Of a stretch of DNA of 6,052 bases, positions 5,637-6,052 are shown piece after piece. The stretch is from JADJNW01 sp046314415 (GTDB lineage: Bacteria > Bacteroidota > Bacteroidia > Chitinophagales > Saprospiraceae). The position numbers and the translations under genes are program-made. The stretch lies in the NCBI GenBank assembly GCA_046314415.1, contig JBKBWT010000382.1, positions 1 to 6,052 of the forward strand, in the 5' to 3' direction. Every line of letters starts with the position of its first letter. The stretch's first letter is position 1. Under the pieces are notes generated by a model. It was not told the origin of the DNA and searched no databases. It saw only the letters and a program-made list of their open reading frames with translations.

Positions 5637-6052
5637 TTATTCTTTAATGCATCGACATGACAATCCTAAATTCGGTTTACCTAGTCCCCTATAAATTCTT
5701 GTTGAATCTTTAAATAAAGCAATTACAATAGCACCATAACCTAAATAATGATTGTGATAAGCACTAATATCGTAGTTTTCACTTTTTGTTTTGATTTGTT
5801 CTTCTGTTTTAAATGTCATACTTCCAAGTATAGTAAATAATTCATCATAATCTTTGTACGACTTACTATTTTTTAAATTGAATCTTGTGCCATCATATGC
5901 ACTAAGCGACCAGTAATATCCTTCTTTTCCTATCTGTTGATAACGATATTGAGGAAACAGTTCCCATCCTTTTTCATAAAATCCGCTTAAAGTTGCTCCA
6001 AAATAACCATCCCTATTATCTATTAATTGTGCATATGCCATTAAGTGATCTT
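5637..6052 (-). CDS. Unrecognised AT-rich, aromatic-rich protein, C-terminal part (5' end may lie outside window)
   Basis: The frame is open from the right edge of the window to a TAA at 5639-5637. An ATG at 6041 could be the start (134 residues), but three open codons precede it and the gene may be longer, so I treat it as partial. I do not recognise a family. Tyr and Phe are frequent (for example GYFGATLSGFYEKGWELFPQ and EGYYWSLSAYDG). The middle is polar and Lys-rich (RFNLKNSKSYKDYDELF), and a short hydrophobic segment, YGAIVIALF, lies near the C-terminus. I see no catalytic signature. The end, GLGKPNLGLSCRCIKE, has two cysteines close together. It is far more AT-rich than the caspase gene that follows 16 bases downstream, and the close spacing suggests one transcript. 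Confidence 0.7.
   Translation of the reverse strand, partial: DHLMAYAQLIDNRDGYFGATLSGFYEKGWELFPQYRYQQIGKEGYYWSLSAYDGTRFNLKNSKSYKDYDELFTILGSMTFKTEEQIKTKSENYDISAYHNHYLGYGAIVIALFKDSTRIYRGLGKPNLGLSCRCIKE

Overview
The window looks like chromosomal DNA from a member of the Bacteroidota. Three things support this: an adjacent pair of SusC/RagA-type and SusD/RagB-type outer-membrane genes, which is a hallmark of that phylum; an exact match upstream of a tRNA to the phylum's primary sigma-factor promoter (TAnnTTTG with TTG about 21 bases upstream); and tRNA genes that do not encode the 3' CCA. The caspase fused to a formylglycine-generating-enzyme-like (FGE/SUMF1) domain is typical of environmental, multicellular or filamentous Bacteroidota such as Saprospiraceae. 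The family-level placement is inference only.

Layout. Bases 2-2080 (+) hold the C-terminal two thirds of a SusC-like TonB-dependent transporter, whose start lies outside the window. After 117 bases containing a weak hairpin comes a complete SusD-like surface lipoprotein (2198-3679, +). A perfect 32-base palindrome (3704-3735) closes this transcription unit. The two proteins should form one outer-membrane uptake complex, with SusD capping the SusC barrel. No enzyme or regulator that would reveal the substrate is present.

Bases 3828-4206 form a small tRNA locus on the + strand: a Bacteroidota promoter, tRNA-Gly(GCC), a terminator-like hairpin, a second larger imperfect hairpin with a 9-base direct repeat, tRNA-Leu(TAA), and a final terminator hairpin. 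Bases 4217-4384 are AT-rich and I see no gene in them.

The right third is on the - strand. A caspase-like (peptidase C14) protein (5620-4385) carries an intact His/Cys dyad, a Thr/Pro-rich linker and an FGE/SUMF1 domain that stops about halfway through. It lies 16 bases downstream of an unrecognised, markedly AT-rich, aromatic-rich gene (6052-5637), which runs off the right edge. The two - strand genes may be co-transcribed. They converge on the tRNA locus, and the hairpin at 4170-4206 could terminate transcription from both sides.

Most of the window is conventional. The points worth a second look are the abruptly truncated caspase-FGE protein, the composition break on its upstream side next to a tRNA-Leu gene, and the structured inter-tRNA spacer. 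I did not find convincing evidence of a wholly new system.
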